Shown here: positions 32,710 through 43,718 of the stretch, in pieces
How the letters are laid out: every line of letters begins with the position of its first letter
Numbering within the stretch: the stretch's first letter is position 1
The notes under the pieces: model-generated
The model's input: only the letters and a program-made list of their open reading frames with translations
The model's database searches: none
What the model was told of the DNA's origin: nothing
Made by a program: the position numbers and the translations under genes
Source: JAOPZW01 sp963788935
GTDB taxonomy: Bacteria > Actinomycetota > Thermoleophilia > Solirubrobacterales > Solirubrobacteraceae
Assembly (NCBI GenBank): GCA_963788935.1
Contig: CAWBIM010000008.1
Coordinates: 186,001 to 250,000 of the forward strand
Direction: 5' to 3'
Length of the DNA: 64,000 bases

Positions 32710-32714
32710 CTCTC

Positions 32715-34743
32715 GTGTCCTCTCAGACCAAGCCGCCGCCCGGTCGCAGCCGGCGCTGGCTCAACCGACGGGTCGCCGTGACCGCCGTCGCCGGTCTCGC
32801 CGCCACAGGCGCGGCGGGCTCCGCGATCATGGCCGACGCCGCCGTCCCCAGTTTCCCGAACAACGTCGTCGTCTTCCCCGATCGCGACTTCGTCACGATC
32901 GAGGGCTACCAGACGCACATCGGCGAGACCGCACTCGTCGAGGTCACCCGCGGCGGCCAGGTCATCGGCTCCGCGAAGGGCGTCGTCGAGGAGGGCGACG
33001 TCGCCTTCGAGATCAACCATCCCGGCGGCTACTGCTGGGGCGCCGGCACCGGCCTGAACGTCACCCCGGACATCCGCCCGGGCGACAAGGTCAACATCTC
33101 CTTCAACGGCATCGACGCCGGTGACACGACCACGCAGAACGCGTACGTCACCGCCGACATGCAGCTCAACGGCAGCACGCTGACCGTCAAGGGCTTCGCC
33201 GGCCCGGGTGTCAACCAGGCCCAGATGGAGCAGCGCATCATCAACCCGGATCTCGTCGACACCGACGTCGGTCGTCGTGACATCCGCGCCATCCCGGGCC
33301 CGCTGACGCCGGCGCCCAAGGGCGGCTACTCGTCCTCGCTCGAGTTCGAGGGCAACACCTTCACCGCGACGTACGTCTTCCAGACCGCGGCCACGGCGCA
33401 GATCGCGTCCCAGGCCGATCTCGGTGAGCGCGCCATGGCGTGGCAGGAGGAGGACGCGGACGGCAACCGTCAGGGCCTGACCATCGCCGAGTTCGGCGAG
33501 GCCGGCGGCCCCGGCATGGGCGGCTGCCCGGCCGGCCCCGGCGACGCCGGTGCTCCGCAGCCCGGCGCGGCGAGCGTCGTGCGCTCGGCCGACAAGACGT
33601 CGATGTCCGTGAAGTGGACGGCCGCCGAGCAGGTCCCCGGCGCCGCCCCCGTCACCGGCTACGACGTCGAGGCGATCCAGCAGACCGCTTCGGCCGACGG
33701 CAACAACGTCGTGATCGGCAAGCGGACCCCCGCCTCCGGCACGAGCGTCAGCCTCGACGGGCTGACCGCCACGCAGGGCTACACCGTCGAGGTCCGGTCG
33801 CTGGCCGGCGAGACGATGAGCCGGCCGTTCACCGTCCAGGTTCCGTCGAACCCGGATCCGGGTGACACGAACCCGCCCGCGCTGACCGCCACTCCGGCGA
33901 ACACGCAGGCCGTCAACACCGCCTCGAGCATCACGCTCGCGAGCGAGCTCAACGCCGACATCTACTACACGATCGACGGCACCCCCGTCATCGCGGGTGG
34001 CGGCCTCTCCGACTCGGCGAAGCTGTACACGGGCCCGATCGCGATCTCGTCGCAGGTGACCCTCCACGCCGTCGCGTTCGACCGCGCCGGCAACTTCGAC
34101 ACGTTCACCGGCGTCTACAAGCCGCCGGCGGACACCGCCCCGGCCCCGGCCGCGGTCTCGGCCATCACCGGCACCGCCGGCCAGGCCGCAGTCACGATCA
34201 GCTGGGCCGCTCCGGAGACGGGCGTGACGCTGTACGGCGTCCAGCTCTACGTCTTCAACTCGTCCAACGTGAAGGTCGCCTCCGGGCCGCTGCGTGAGAC
34301 GTCGGCGAAGACGCTCACGATCAACAGCCTCAACCCGGGCACGGACTACTACTACACCGTGAAGGCCAAGAACTCGGCCGGCTACGGTCCGGAGTCCACG
34401 CTCCAGGGCCCGCTGACCCCGACCGCCGTGACCGACACCGTCTCGATCGGGACGGCGAAGTGGAAGAACGGTGACTTCCGCGTCACCGGCACCGGCTCCG
34501 CCGTGGGCGCCTTCCTCGAGGTCCGCAACGCGGTGGCCAAGTCGAGCACCGACCCGACCCTCGTCCCGGGCGCCACCGTGCTCGCCCGTGGCCAGGTCGA
34601 GCCGCCCGCCGCCGCCGGTGCCGAACGGCACCTACGACATCCGGGTGCGCAACGCAGCCGCCCCGGCCGCCAACCCCGGCAGGATCTTCGTGGTCTCTGC
34701 CAACGGCGGCAAGGCCGGACCGTTCACGGTGGCCAACGGCTAG
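32715..34743 (+). CDS. Secreted multidomain protein with fibronectin type III and chitobiase-like domains, one frameshift
   Basis: About 675 residues after correction. GTG start at 32715 set by AAAGGAA. Signal peptide with an Arg-rich start and VAVTAVAGLAATGAAG, cut near residue 40. Domains: an unknown beta-rich part (40-265), FN3 (about 280-375), a chitobiase-C-like domain with DIYYTIDGTP (about 388-465), FN3 (about 473-565, ending TDYYYTVKAKNSAGYGP) and a C-terminal beta domain. One extra C at 34605-34607 breaks the frame before VPNGTYDIRVRNAAAPA; the true stop is TAG 34741. No LPxTG motif. A surface or secreted adhesion-type role is inferred. Confidence 0.78.
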
Positions 34744-34783
34744 CCCGTCGACACCGCAGGACACAAGCAGGAGGGAATCCGGG

Positions 34784-34809
34784 GGGCCCGTCGCGCAAGC
34801 GGCGGGCCC
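34784..34809. terminator. Strong hairpin between FN3 gene and tRNA-Arg
   Basis: GGGCCCGTCGC / GCAA / GCGGCGGGCCC: an 11-bp stem (one T-G pair) closed by a GCAA tetraloop, placed between the convergent FN3 gene and tRNA. No T tract; probably ends transcripts from both sides. Confidence 0.6.
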
Positions 34810-34832
34810 TTCGGCCGTTCCGGGGTCGCGAG

Positions 34833-34904
34833 TGCCCCCGGCAGGAGTCGAACCTGCATCCCGCGCTTAGGAGGCGCGTGCTCTGTCCATTGAGCTACGA
34901 GGGC
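34833..34904 (-). tRNA. tRNA-Arg (anticodon CCT)
   Basis: 72 nt without encoded CCA. Acceptor GCCCTCG with CGGGGGC (one T-G pair) and discriminator A; D-arm GCTC/GAGC; anticodon stem CGCGC/GCGCG with loop CTCCTAA, anticodon CCT reading AGG; 4-nt variable loop; T-arm GCAGG/TTCGACT/CCTGC. All invariant positions are in place. Confidence 0.96.
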
Positions 34905-35148
34905 CGGCCGCCGGCGACGGAGGATACGCAGCGGCCATCCCGAATCGACAGCGCGGCGGACCGGCCCCGAGCGGCCTCGGCGGCGTGGCCGAATGAACGC
35001 TCGTGTACGTTTGCTCCCGATCAAGGGGGGGATACATGGGACCAACTCCCCGGGGTAGGAGTACAGTCCTGCGGGCCTGGGACAGGGTCCGGGCTAGGGA
35101 GAGGCAGCAAATCATCGCCAAGAGGTACGACATGGAAGGCACCACGCC
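34905..35148 (+). other. Upstream region of the opp operon with a hairpin and a tiny overlapping leader frame
   Basis: A hairpin can form from CTCC (35047-35050) and GGAG (35059-35062), flanked by GGAC and GTCC. ATG at 35132 opens a six-codon frame (MEGTTP) whose TGA overlaps the GTG start of the first opp gene (35149). This could couple translation. A promoter cannot be placed with confidence. Confidence 0.4.
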
Positions 35149-36135
35149 GTGAGCGCCGGTGGCACCGAGCTCCTGAGCGGGTCCGAGGCGGCGTCGAGCG
35201 TCGAGGTCTCCGGTTCCGAGCGGGAGATCACCGCCCGTTCCCCGATGCAGCTGTTCTGGCGGCGCCTGCGCCACGACCGCCTGGCGATGATCGCGCTCAC
35301 CTTCGTGATCCTGATCGTGTTGGTGGCGATCCTCGCGCCGCTGATCGTCAAGATCGCCGGGACCCCGGACCCGCAGACGACGAACGCGGATCTGACCGAC
35401 GACTTCGGCCAGCCGCTCGGCCCGCGCGCCGGGCATCCGTTCGGCGTCGACAAGCTCGGGCGCGACGTCTTCAGCCGCACGATCTACGGCAGCCGCGTGT
35501 CGCTCCAGGTCGCGTTCATCGCAACGGCGCTGATCGTGATCATCGGCGTGACGATGGGCCTCATCGCGGGCTACTACCGCGGCGCGCTCGACTCGCTGCT
35601 CACCCGCGCGATGGACCTGCTCCTCGCGTTCCCGGTGCTCGTGCTCGCCATCGGCATCGGCGTCGCGTGCTCCGGCCGCGACGGCTGCGCCGGCGGGCTC
35701 ATCCAGCCCGGCCTGACGGTGGTGATCTTCGTCATCACGCTCACGACCTGGCCCTACATGGCGCGCATCGTCCGCGGGCAGGTCCTGTCGTTACGCGAGA
35801 AGGAGTTCGTCGAGGCGGCGCAGTCGCTCGGTGCCTCCGACCGGCGGATCATCTTCCGCGAGATCCTGCCGAACCTCGTGGCGCCGATCATCGTCTACTC
35901 GACGATCCTGATCCCGCAGAACATCCTCTACGAGGCGGCGCTCTCGTTCCTGGGCGTCGGCATCGATCCGAGCACCCCGAGCTGGGGGGCCATGATCGCC
36001 GACGCCACGACCATCTTCAAAGAGGCCTGGTGGTTCATGACGTTCCCAGGCCTCGCGCTCCTGATCACGGTCCTCGCCTTCAACCTCGTCGGCGACGGCC
36101 TGCAGGACGCGTTGAACCCGCGAACATCGAAGTAG
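35149..36135 (+). CDS. oppC: Oligopeptide/dipeptide ABC transporter permease, OppC type
   Basis: 328 residues, GTG start. Cytoplasmic start, membrane segment (MIALTFVILIVLVAILAPLI), then HPFGVDKLGRDVFSRTIYGS, the conserved start of the OppC/DppC transmembrane domain, and five more membrane segments. The EAA loop is EAAQSLGASDRRIIFREILP, which docks to the ATPases. It is the first gene of the cluster, ahead of the binding protein. Permease for peptides, nickel or other small solutes; peptide is most likely with this gene set. Confidence 0.94.
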   Translation: MSAGGTELLSGSEAASSVEVSGSEREITARSPMQLFWRRLRHDRLAMIALTFVILIVLVAILAPLIVKIAGTPDPQTTNADLTDDFGQPLGPRAGHPFGVDKLGRDVFSRTIYGSRVSLQVAFIATALIVIIGVTMGLIAGYYRGALDSLLTRAMDLLLAFPVLVLAIGIGVACSGRDGCAGGLIQPGLTVVIFVITLTTWPYMARIVRGQVLSLREKEFVEAAQSLGASDRRIIFREILPNLVAPIIVYSTILIPQNILYEAALSFLGVGIDPSTPSWGAMIADATTIFKEAWWFMTFPGLALLITVLAFNLVGDGLQDALNPRTSK

Positions 36136-36198
36136 GCATTGCACTTGCCGTACGTTCAGCACGACCGGGGCTCCGGCCCCGCGACGAAAGGAAGTTGC

Positions 36199-37971
36199 AT
36201 GACCAGAAGCACGCTTCGACCGCTCCTCGTGAGCGTCGTTGCCGCGCTCGCGCTGGTCGTCGCCGCCTGTGGCGGAGACGACAACGGCTCCGGCGGTTCG
36301 AGCTCCTCGGGAGGGGGAGCCTCGGCCAGCCAGGAGACCGGTGGCAAGCAGGGCGGCGTCCTGCGCCAGCTCGGCTCGACTGACGTCGACTATCTGGACC
36401 CGGGCCACACGTACTACACGGCCGGCTTCCAGGTCCTCTACGCGACGCAGCGGACGCTGTACAGCTTCAAGCCCGACAACGCGACGGACCCGGTCCCGGA
36501 CCTCGCGGCCGACAAGCCGCAGATCTCCGACGACCTCAAGACGATCACGATCAAGCTCAAGCAGGGCGTGAAGTTCAGCCCGCCCGTGAACCGGGCGGTG
36601 ACCTCGAAGGACGTCAAGTACGCCTTCGAGCGGTTCTTCTCCGCCAACGTCGGCGGCCAGTACACGTCGTACTTCAGCTCCATCGTGGGTGCCCCGAAGG
36701 CGCCGACCAAGGGCGTCAAGCCGCTCTCCGGCATCGAGACGCCGGACGACCAGACGCTCGTCATCAAGCTCAGCGAGCCGCAGGCCGTCAGCGTGTCCGC
36801 GGCACTCGTGATGCCGATGACGGCGCCGGTGCCGGAGGAGTTCGCGAAGAAGTACGACGCGAAGAACCCGTCGACCTACAACACGCACGTCGTCTCGACC
36901 GGGCCGTACATGGTCAAGAACGACGCCTCGGGCAACGCCGTCGGCTACCAGGCCGGCAAGTCGATCGACCTCGTCCGCAATCCCAACTGGGACAAGTCGA
37001 CGGACTTCCGCCCCGCGTACCTGGACGAGATCCAGATGACGACGAACGAGTCGGACGCGTCGATCGCGGCCCAGCAGGTCCTCACGGGCTCGCACCAGAC
37101 GCTCGACGCGAACCCGCCGGCGGCCCAGCTGAAGGACGCGGTCACCAACCGCAAGGGCCAGTACGTCCAGCTCCCGGGCGGCGGCTACCGCTACTTCCCG
37201 CTGAACACCACGATCAAGCCGCTGGACAACATCAACGTCCGCAAGGCGATCGTGGCGGCCTTCGACCGTGACGCCGCGCTGAAGGCGCGTGGCGGCAAGT
37301 TCACGGGCGACATCCCGACGCACTTCCTCCCGCCCGGCATCCCGGGCTTCGAGGAGGCCGGCGGCATGGCGGGCCCCGGGTTCGACTTCCTGAAGAACCC
37401 GCGCGGTGACATGACCGTGGCCACGAACTACATGAAGAAGGCGGGCTACCCGTCGGGCAAGTACACGGGCAGCGAGAAGCTGCTGCTCATCGCGGCCAAC
37501 ACGGACCCGGGCAAGGCCCAGGCCCAGGTCGCCAAGGCCCAGATCGAGAAGCTCGGCTTCAAGATCCAGTTCCGCACGGTCCCGCAGGACGCGGTCTACA
37601 CCGAGTGGTGCCAGGTGCCCAAGAAGCAGGTGGCGATCTGCGGATCCGCCGGCTGGTTCAAGGACTTCACCGATCCGCAGGCGATGCTCGAGGTGACGTT
37701 CAAGGGCGCCAACATCGCCAAGGGCGGTGGCAACAACAACCTGGCGCAGCTCAACGATCCGAAGATCGACGCCGCGATGGACAAGGCCTCGCCGCTGCAG
37801 GGCGACGCGCGCCTGAAGGCGTGGGCGGAGATCGACAAGATGATCACGGGCGACGCCCCCGCCGTTCCGTTCGACTGGGACAAGACGACCATCATCTGGT
37901 CCAAGGACGTCAACGGGGTCGGCAACCCGTACTACGACGCCGCGGACTTCTCGTTCACGTCGCTGAAGTAG
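36199..37971 (+). CDS. oppA: Peptide ABC transporter substrate-binding lipoprotein
   Basis: 590 residues. Start at ATG 36199, preceded by AAAGGAAG; an earlier in-frame codon at 36139 would add an unlikely leader. Lipobox VVAAC near residue 24, then a Ser/Gly linker and the SBP_bac_5 fold: LRQLGSTDVDYLDPGHTYY, LKTITIKLKQGVKFS, GVKPLSGIETPDDQTLVIKL, STGPYMVK and the C-lobe DNINVRKAIVAAFDRDAALK. Captures peptides outside the membrane and delivers them to the OppB/OppC channel. The second gene of the operon. Confidence 0.95.
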   Translation: MTRSTLRPLLVSVVAALALVVAACGGDDNGSGGSSSSGGGASASQETGGKQGGVLRQLGSTDVDYLDPGHTYYTAGFQVLYATQRTLYSFKPDNATDPVPDLAADKPQISDDLKTITIKLKQGVKFSPPVNRAVTSKDVKYAFERFFSANVGGQYTSYFSSIVGAPKAPTKGVKPLSGIETPDDQTLVIKLSEPQAVSVSAALVMPMTAPVPEEFAKKYDAKNPSTYNTHVVSTGPYMVKNDASGNAVGYQAGKSIDLVRNPNWDKSTDFRPAYLDEIQMTTNESDASIAAQQVLTGSHQTLDANPPAAQLKDAVTNRKGQYVQLPGGGYRYFPLNTTIKPLDNINVRKAIVAAFDRDAALKARGGKFTGDIPTHFLPPGIPGFEEAGGMAGPGFDFLKNPRGDMTVATNYMKKAGYPSGKYTGSEKLLLIAANTDPGKAQAQVAKAQIEKLGFKIQFRTVPQDAVYTEWCQVPKKQVAICGSAGWFKDFTDPQAMLEVTFKGANIAKGGGNNNLAQLNDPKIDAAMDKASPLQGDARLKAWAEIDKMITGDAPAVPFDWDKTTIIWSKDVNGVGNPYYDAADFSFTSLK

Positions 37972-38048
37972 CGCAGTGATCCTTCGGTCGGCCCGGTCGC
38001 CCACGCGGCGGCCGGGCCCGGCCGACACCCCACCTTCACGAAGCCACC

Positions 38049-39004
38049 ATGGGCCCGTACATCATCCGCCGCCTGCTCTACATGATCGTGGTGCTGCTGT
38101 TCGTCGTCGCGATCACGTTCTTCATCTTCTTCATCCTGCCGACGGCCGACCCGGCCGCGCTGCGGGCCGGCCGCTCTCCCACCCCGGAGACGCTGAAGGC
38201 GATCCGCGAACAGCTCGGGCTCGACAAGTCGGTCCCGGAGCAGTTCTGGGTGTACCTCAAGGGCCTGGTGCTCCACTTCGACTTCGGCAACTCGTTCGTC
38301 AACGACGCCGACGTCAGGGCGCTCATCTTCGACCGCCTGCCGAACACGCTCTTCCTGATCTCCGGCGCCGCGATCCTCTGGTTCACGATGGGCGTCCTGA
38401 TCGGAACGATCTCGGCCGTCATGCGCGGGACGTTCCTCGACCGCGCGTCGATGACCACCGCGCTCGTCGCGATCTCCGCGCCGGTCTACTGGTTGGGCCT
38501 CGTGGCGCTGTACCTGTTCGCGAGCGACATCGGGCGCTTCCCGCTGCTGCCGGGCAACGGCGCCTACCAGGACGCGCACGGCTTCTTCGCGAAGATCCCG
38601 ACGTTGATCCTGCCGTGGATCGTGCTCGCGTCCGCGTTCGCGGCGATCTACGCGCGCCTGACCCGCTCGAACCTCATCGAGGTCATGTCCGAGGACTACG
38701 TGCGCACGGCGCGCGCGAAGGGCCTCACCGAGCGGCGCGTCGTGATCCGGCACGGCCTGCGCGCGGCGATCACCCCGGTGATCACGGTGCTCGGCCTCGA
38801 CCTCGGCATCCTCGTCGGCGGCGCGATCCTCACCGAGTCGGTGTTCGGGATCCCCGGCGTCGGACGCCTGGCGTACGACGCGATCCAGCGCGGCGACCTC
38901 GCGACGATCCAGGGCACGACCCTGTTCCTCGCGTTCGCCGTCGTGCTCATGAACCTGATCGTCGACATCCTCTACGCCTTCCTCGATCCGCGGGTGCGCT
39001 ACTG

Positions 39005-39005
<1 letters not shown>
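38049..39005 (+). CDS. oppB: Oligopeptide/dipeptide ABC transporter permease, OppB type
   Basis: 318 residues. Starts MGPYIIRRLLYMIVVLLFVV (first membrane segment), GDLATIQGTTLFLAFAVVLM and about six segments in all, with the EAA loop YVRTARAKGLTERRVVIRHG. Partner permease of OppC. The 77-bp gap before it follows the binding-protein gene. The stop overlaps the next ATG (TGATG), so it is translated with oppD. Confidence 0.95.
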
Positions 39006-41156
<2,151 letters not shown>

Positions 41157-41160
<4 letters not shown>

Positions 41161-41604
41161 GCGGGGTCGACCGGGTCGCGGCCGCGCTCGCGGCGGCGGG
41201 CGTCGACACCGAGATCCGCGAGTACCCCGAGGGCGCGCGCACGGCCCAGGACGCGGCGGCCGCGGTCGGCTGCGCGGTCGGGCAGATCTGCAAGTCGCTC
41301 GTGTTCCGCGTCGGCGACGCGCCGCTGCTCGTGATCGCGAGCGGGGCGAACCGCGTCGACGAAGCGCGCTTCGGCGCGGCGAAGGCGGACGCCGCCTTCG
41401 TGCGCGAGCAGACCGGCTACGCGATCGGCGGCGTCCCGCCCTTCGCCCACGCCCGCCCGATGGACACGATCGTCGACGAGGACCTGCTCGGCTACGACGT
41501 CGTGTGGGCCGCGGCGGGCACGCCGCGCGCCGTGTTCGCCGATCGCGCCGGAGGCGCTGGTGCGCGTCAGCGGCGGCCGCGTCGCGCGGGTCAGCCCGGA
41601 CTGA
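41157..41604 (+). CDS. YbaK/ProX-like aminoacyl-tRNA deacylase, one frameshift
   Basis: About 148 residues after correction, GTG start. Marks of the YbaK/EbsC fold: REYPEGARTAQDAAAAVGCA, VGQICKSLVFRVGD with the conserved Lys, VIASGANRVDEAR and YAIGGVPPFAHARPMDTIVD. It removes mischarged amino acids from tRNA, typically Cys or Ala from tRNA-Pro. One extra G at 41541 breaks the frame; without it the end reads IAPEALVRVSGGRVARVSPD and stops at 41602-41604. Coupled to oppF by a GTGA overlap. Confidence 0.85.
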
Positions 41605-41621
41605 CTGCGCGCGCCGCGCCG

Positions 41622-42260
41622 TCAGTCGACGTCGAGGTCGTCCTCGTCGTCGTCGGTGTACAGCGACTCGCGCGCGACCTCGCCCGAGCGCCGGTCGAAC
41701 AGCCGCACGTCGAGCGTGTCGCCGCGGTAGGCGTCGGGGGCGAGCAGCGTGAAGCGGCCCTCGACGAGGACGCACTGGTCGACGGCGAGGTCGGCCAGCT
41801 CGGCCGTCGCGACCGCCGCGCCCTCGACCATCGGCCGGCCCCAGATGAGCGTCATCTCGGCCGCCTTGCCCTGCTCCCCGCGCCAGGTGCCGACGACCTC
41901 GTCGCAGAGGTCGATCGTCCAGTCGGGGTTCGCCTCCGCCGTCTCGGGCGTGAAGTCGGCGACCGAGAAGAACTCGGTCGGCTCCTCGCCGTCGGTGCCG
42001 GGCGCGTAGCTCACGAAGCCGTAGAGCTCGAGGCCGGTCGACGTCGGCGCCGTCGCCGGCACGAACGTCCGCCCGTGCCAGGTGCGGTCGGGGTACCAGA
42101 CGATCTCGCCGGGCTCGCCGAGGTCCTCGCCATCGGCGTCGATGCGCAGGCAGGCCTCGAGGAACTCCTCCTGCAGGCGCTGGGCCCAGCGGCCGTAGGG
42201 CAGCAGGTCCTGCGGCGGTTCGGCGGCGAAGCGGGGGACGAAGCGGTCTTCGGGCGGCAC
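41622..42260 (-). CDS. Conserved protein of unknown function
   Basis: 212 residues, GTG start at 42260 with a TACGGT -10 element 7 nt upstream. Acidic, mostly beta by pattern: IVWYPDRTWHGRTFVPATA, LELYGFVSYAPG, DWTIDLCDEVVGTWRGEQGK, MTLIWGRPMVEGAAVATAEL, VEGRFTLLAPDAYRGDTLDV, ending in an Asp/Glu-rich tail (YTDDDEDDLDVD). No membrane segment or signal. I believe it has homologues in Actinobacteria but know no function. Confidence 0.75.
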   Translation of the reverse strand: MPPEDRFVPRFAAEPPQDLLPYGRWAQRLQEEFLEACLRIDADGEDLGEPGEIVWYPDRTWHGRTFVPATAPTSTGLELYGFVSYAPGTDGEEPTEFFSVADFTPETAEANPDWTIDLCDEVVGTWRGEQGKAAEMTLIWGRPMVEGAAVATAELADLAVDQCVLVEGRFTLLAPDAYRGDTLDVRLFDRRSGEVARESLYTDDDEDDLDVD

Positions 42261-42267
42261 GCGCCGA

Positions 42268-42273
42268 ACCGTA
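42268..42273 (-). promoter_or_regulatory. -10 element TACGGT of the conserved unknown gene
   Basis: TACGGT on the coding strand ends 7 nt before the GTG at 42260. It lies back to back with the TACGCT element of the MBL gene, 17 bp away. Confidence 0.5.
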
Positions 42274-42290
42274 GTGGAGCGGGGCGCGGA

Positions 42291-42296
42291 TACGCT
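42291..42296 (+). promoter_or_regulatory. -10 element TACGCT of the MBL hydrolase gene
   Basis: TACGCT ends 7 nt before the GTG at 42304, which favours that start over the GTG at 42274. Confidence 0.5.
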
Positions 42297-42303
42297 GCGC
42301 GCC

Positions 42304-43318
42304 GTGCTCCCGGACGGCGTCCACCGCCTCGAGCTGCCCACGCCGTTCGCGATCGGCCCGGTCAGCTGCTGGCTCCTGCGCGGCGATCCGCTGACGCTCG
42401 TCGACCCCGGGCCGCTGCGCGACAAGACCCGCGCAGCGCTCGACGCGGGCCTCGCCCGGCACGGGCTGCGCGTCGAGGACGTCGAGCTCGTGATCGTCAC
42501 CCACCAGCACCACGACCACTCGGGCCTCGCGGCCGAGGTCGTGGCCCGCTCGGGCGCACGCCTGGCCACGAGCCCGCGGCTGGCGGTCTATCTCGGCGAC
42601 TACGAGCGCGCGATGGACCGCGACGACGCGTACTCCGTGGCGATGATGGACCGCCACGGCATCGACGCCGACGTGCGCGGGACGCTCGACGACATCTCGC
42701 GCTCGTTCCGTCGCTACGCCGAGGGCGCGGCCGTCGACGTGACGGTCGGCGACGGGGAGGCGATCGTCGCGGGCGGGCGCACGTTCACGGCGTTCGAGCG
42801 CCCGGGCCACAGCCCGACCGACACGATCCTCCTCGACGCCTCCGACGGCCTGCTCGTCGGCGGCGACCACCTGCTCGAGAAGGTCTCCTCGAACCCGATC
42901 GCGCACGTGCCGATCGACGACCGCGATCCGGTGGAGGTCGCCACGCGACGCTCCCCGCCGCGCGCTCGTCGAGTACCTCGCGTCGATGCGCGCGACGGCC
43001 GCGCAGGACGTGTCGCTCGTGCTGCCGGGCCACGGCGAGGCGTTCCGCGACCACCGCGCGCTGGTCGCGAGCCGCGAGGACATGCACGCGCGCCGCGCCC
43101 GCCGGATCCTGCGCTCGGTCGACGGCCGGCGGACGGCGGCGGACATGATCGCCGTGCTCTGGCGGTCGCTGCCGGTGACCCAGCACTACCTCGCGCTGTC
43201 CGAGGTCCTCGGCCACCTCGACCTGCTCGAGGTCGACGGGCTCGTGCGGCCGGTCGAGCGCGACGACGGGGTCGTCGTGTGGCAGCGGACCGCTACGGCA
43301 GCTCGAGCAGCAGCGTGA
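42304..43318 (+). CDS. Metallo-beta-lactamase-fold hydrolase, one frameshift
   Basis: About 337 residues after correction. N-terminal MBL domain with the metal site VTHQHHDHSGLAAEV (HxHxDH), Asp in TILLDASDGLLVGGDHLLEK, and the GHS of FERPGHSPTDT; after the shift LVLPGHGEAFRDH supplies the last His. A winged-helix-like C-terminal part follows (RILRSVDGRRTAADMIAVLW), as in LACTB2-type proteins. One extra base near 42967 separates the halves. The 3' end overlaps dtd by 26 bp. Hydrolyses a small ester or thioester, or an RNA; substrate unknown. Confidence 0.85.
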
Positions 43319-43718
43319 CCGGCCCGTCGTTGACGAGCTCGACCTCCATCATCGCCCCGAACACCCCGCGCTGCGCGTCCAGCCGCGCGCAGAAGCGCTC
43401 GTAGAGCGGCTCGGCGTGCTCGGGCCGGGCGGCCGCGACGTAGCTCGGCCGGTTGCCCTTGCGCCCGTCGCCGTAGAGCGTGAACTGGCTGACGCACAGC
43501 ACCTCGCGGTCGCCGAGCGGCTCGTTCATCCGGCCCTCGGCGTCGGGGAACACGCGCAGGGCCCGGACCTTGTCGGCGAGGCGGTCGCAGTCGGTCTCGG
43601 TGTCGTCGTGGGTGACGCCGAGGAGGACGAGCAGCCCGGCCCCGATGGCGCCCGTCGTCGCGCCGTCCACGCGCACGGCGGCGCGCGACACGCGCTGGAC
43701 GAGCGCGCGGATGCTCAG
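43293..43718 (-). CDS. dtd: D-aminoacyl-tRNA deacylase, non-canonical start
   Basis: About 141 residues. RALVQRVSRAAVRVDG at the N-terminus, LVLLGVTHDDTETD, LADKVRALRVFPDAEGRMN, LCVSQFTLYGDGRKGNRPSY with the Ser-Gln catalytic region, and the C-terminal VELVNDGPVTLLLELP (Gly/Asn-x-Pro type loop) identify DTD. It frees tRNA from D-amino acids. No ATG, GTG or TTG lies in frame near the expected first residue; CTG at 43718 overlaps the galT stop (CTGA), like the GTGA overlaps elsewhere here. ATC at 43712 is the other option. Confidence 0.9.
   Translation of the reverse strand: MSIRALVQRVSRAAVRVDGATTGAIGAGLLVLLGVTHDDTETDCDRLADKVRALRVFPDAEGRMNEPLGDREVLCVSQFTLYGDGRKGNRPSYVAAARPEHAEPLYERFCARLDAQRGVFGAMMEVELVNDGPVTLLLELP

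Noticed and set aside
32658..36383. One giant protein joining the FN3 protein to the opp region
   Set aside because: The frame passes through the tRNA-Arg gene and out of frame through oppC. It results from the extra base at 34605-34607.
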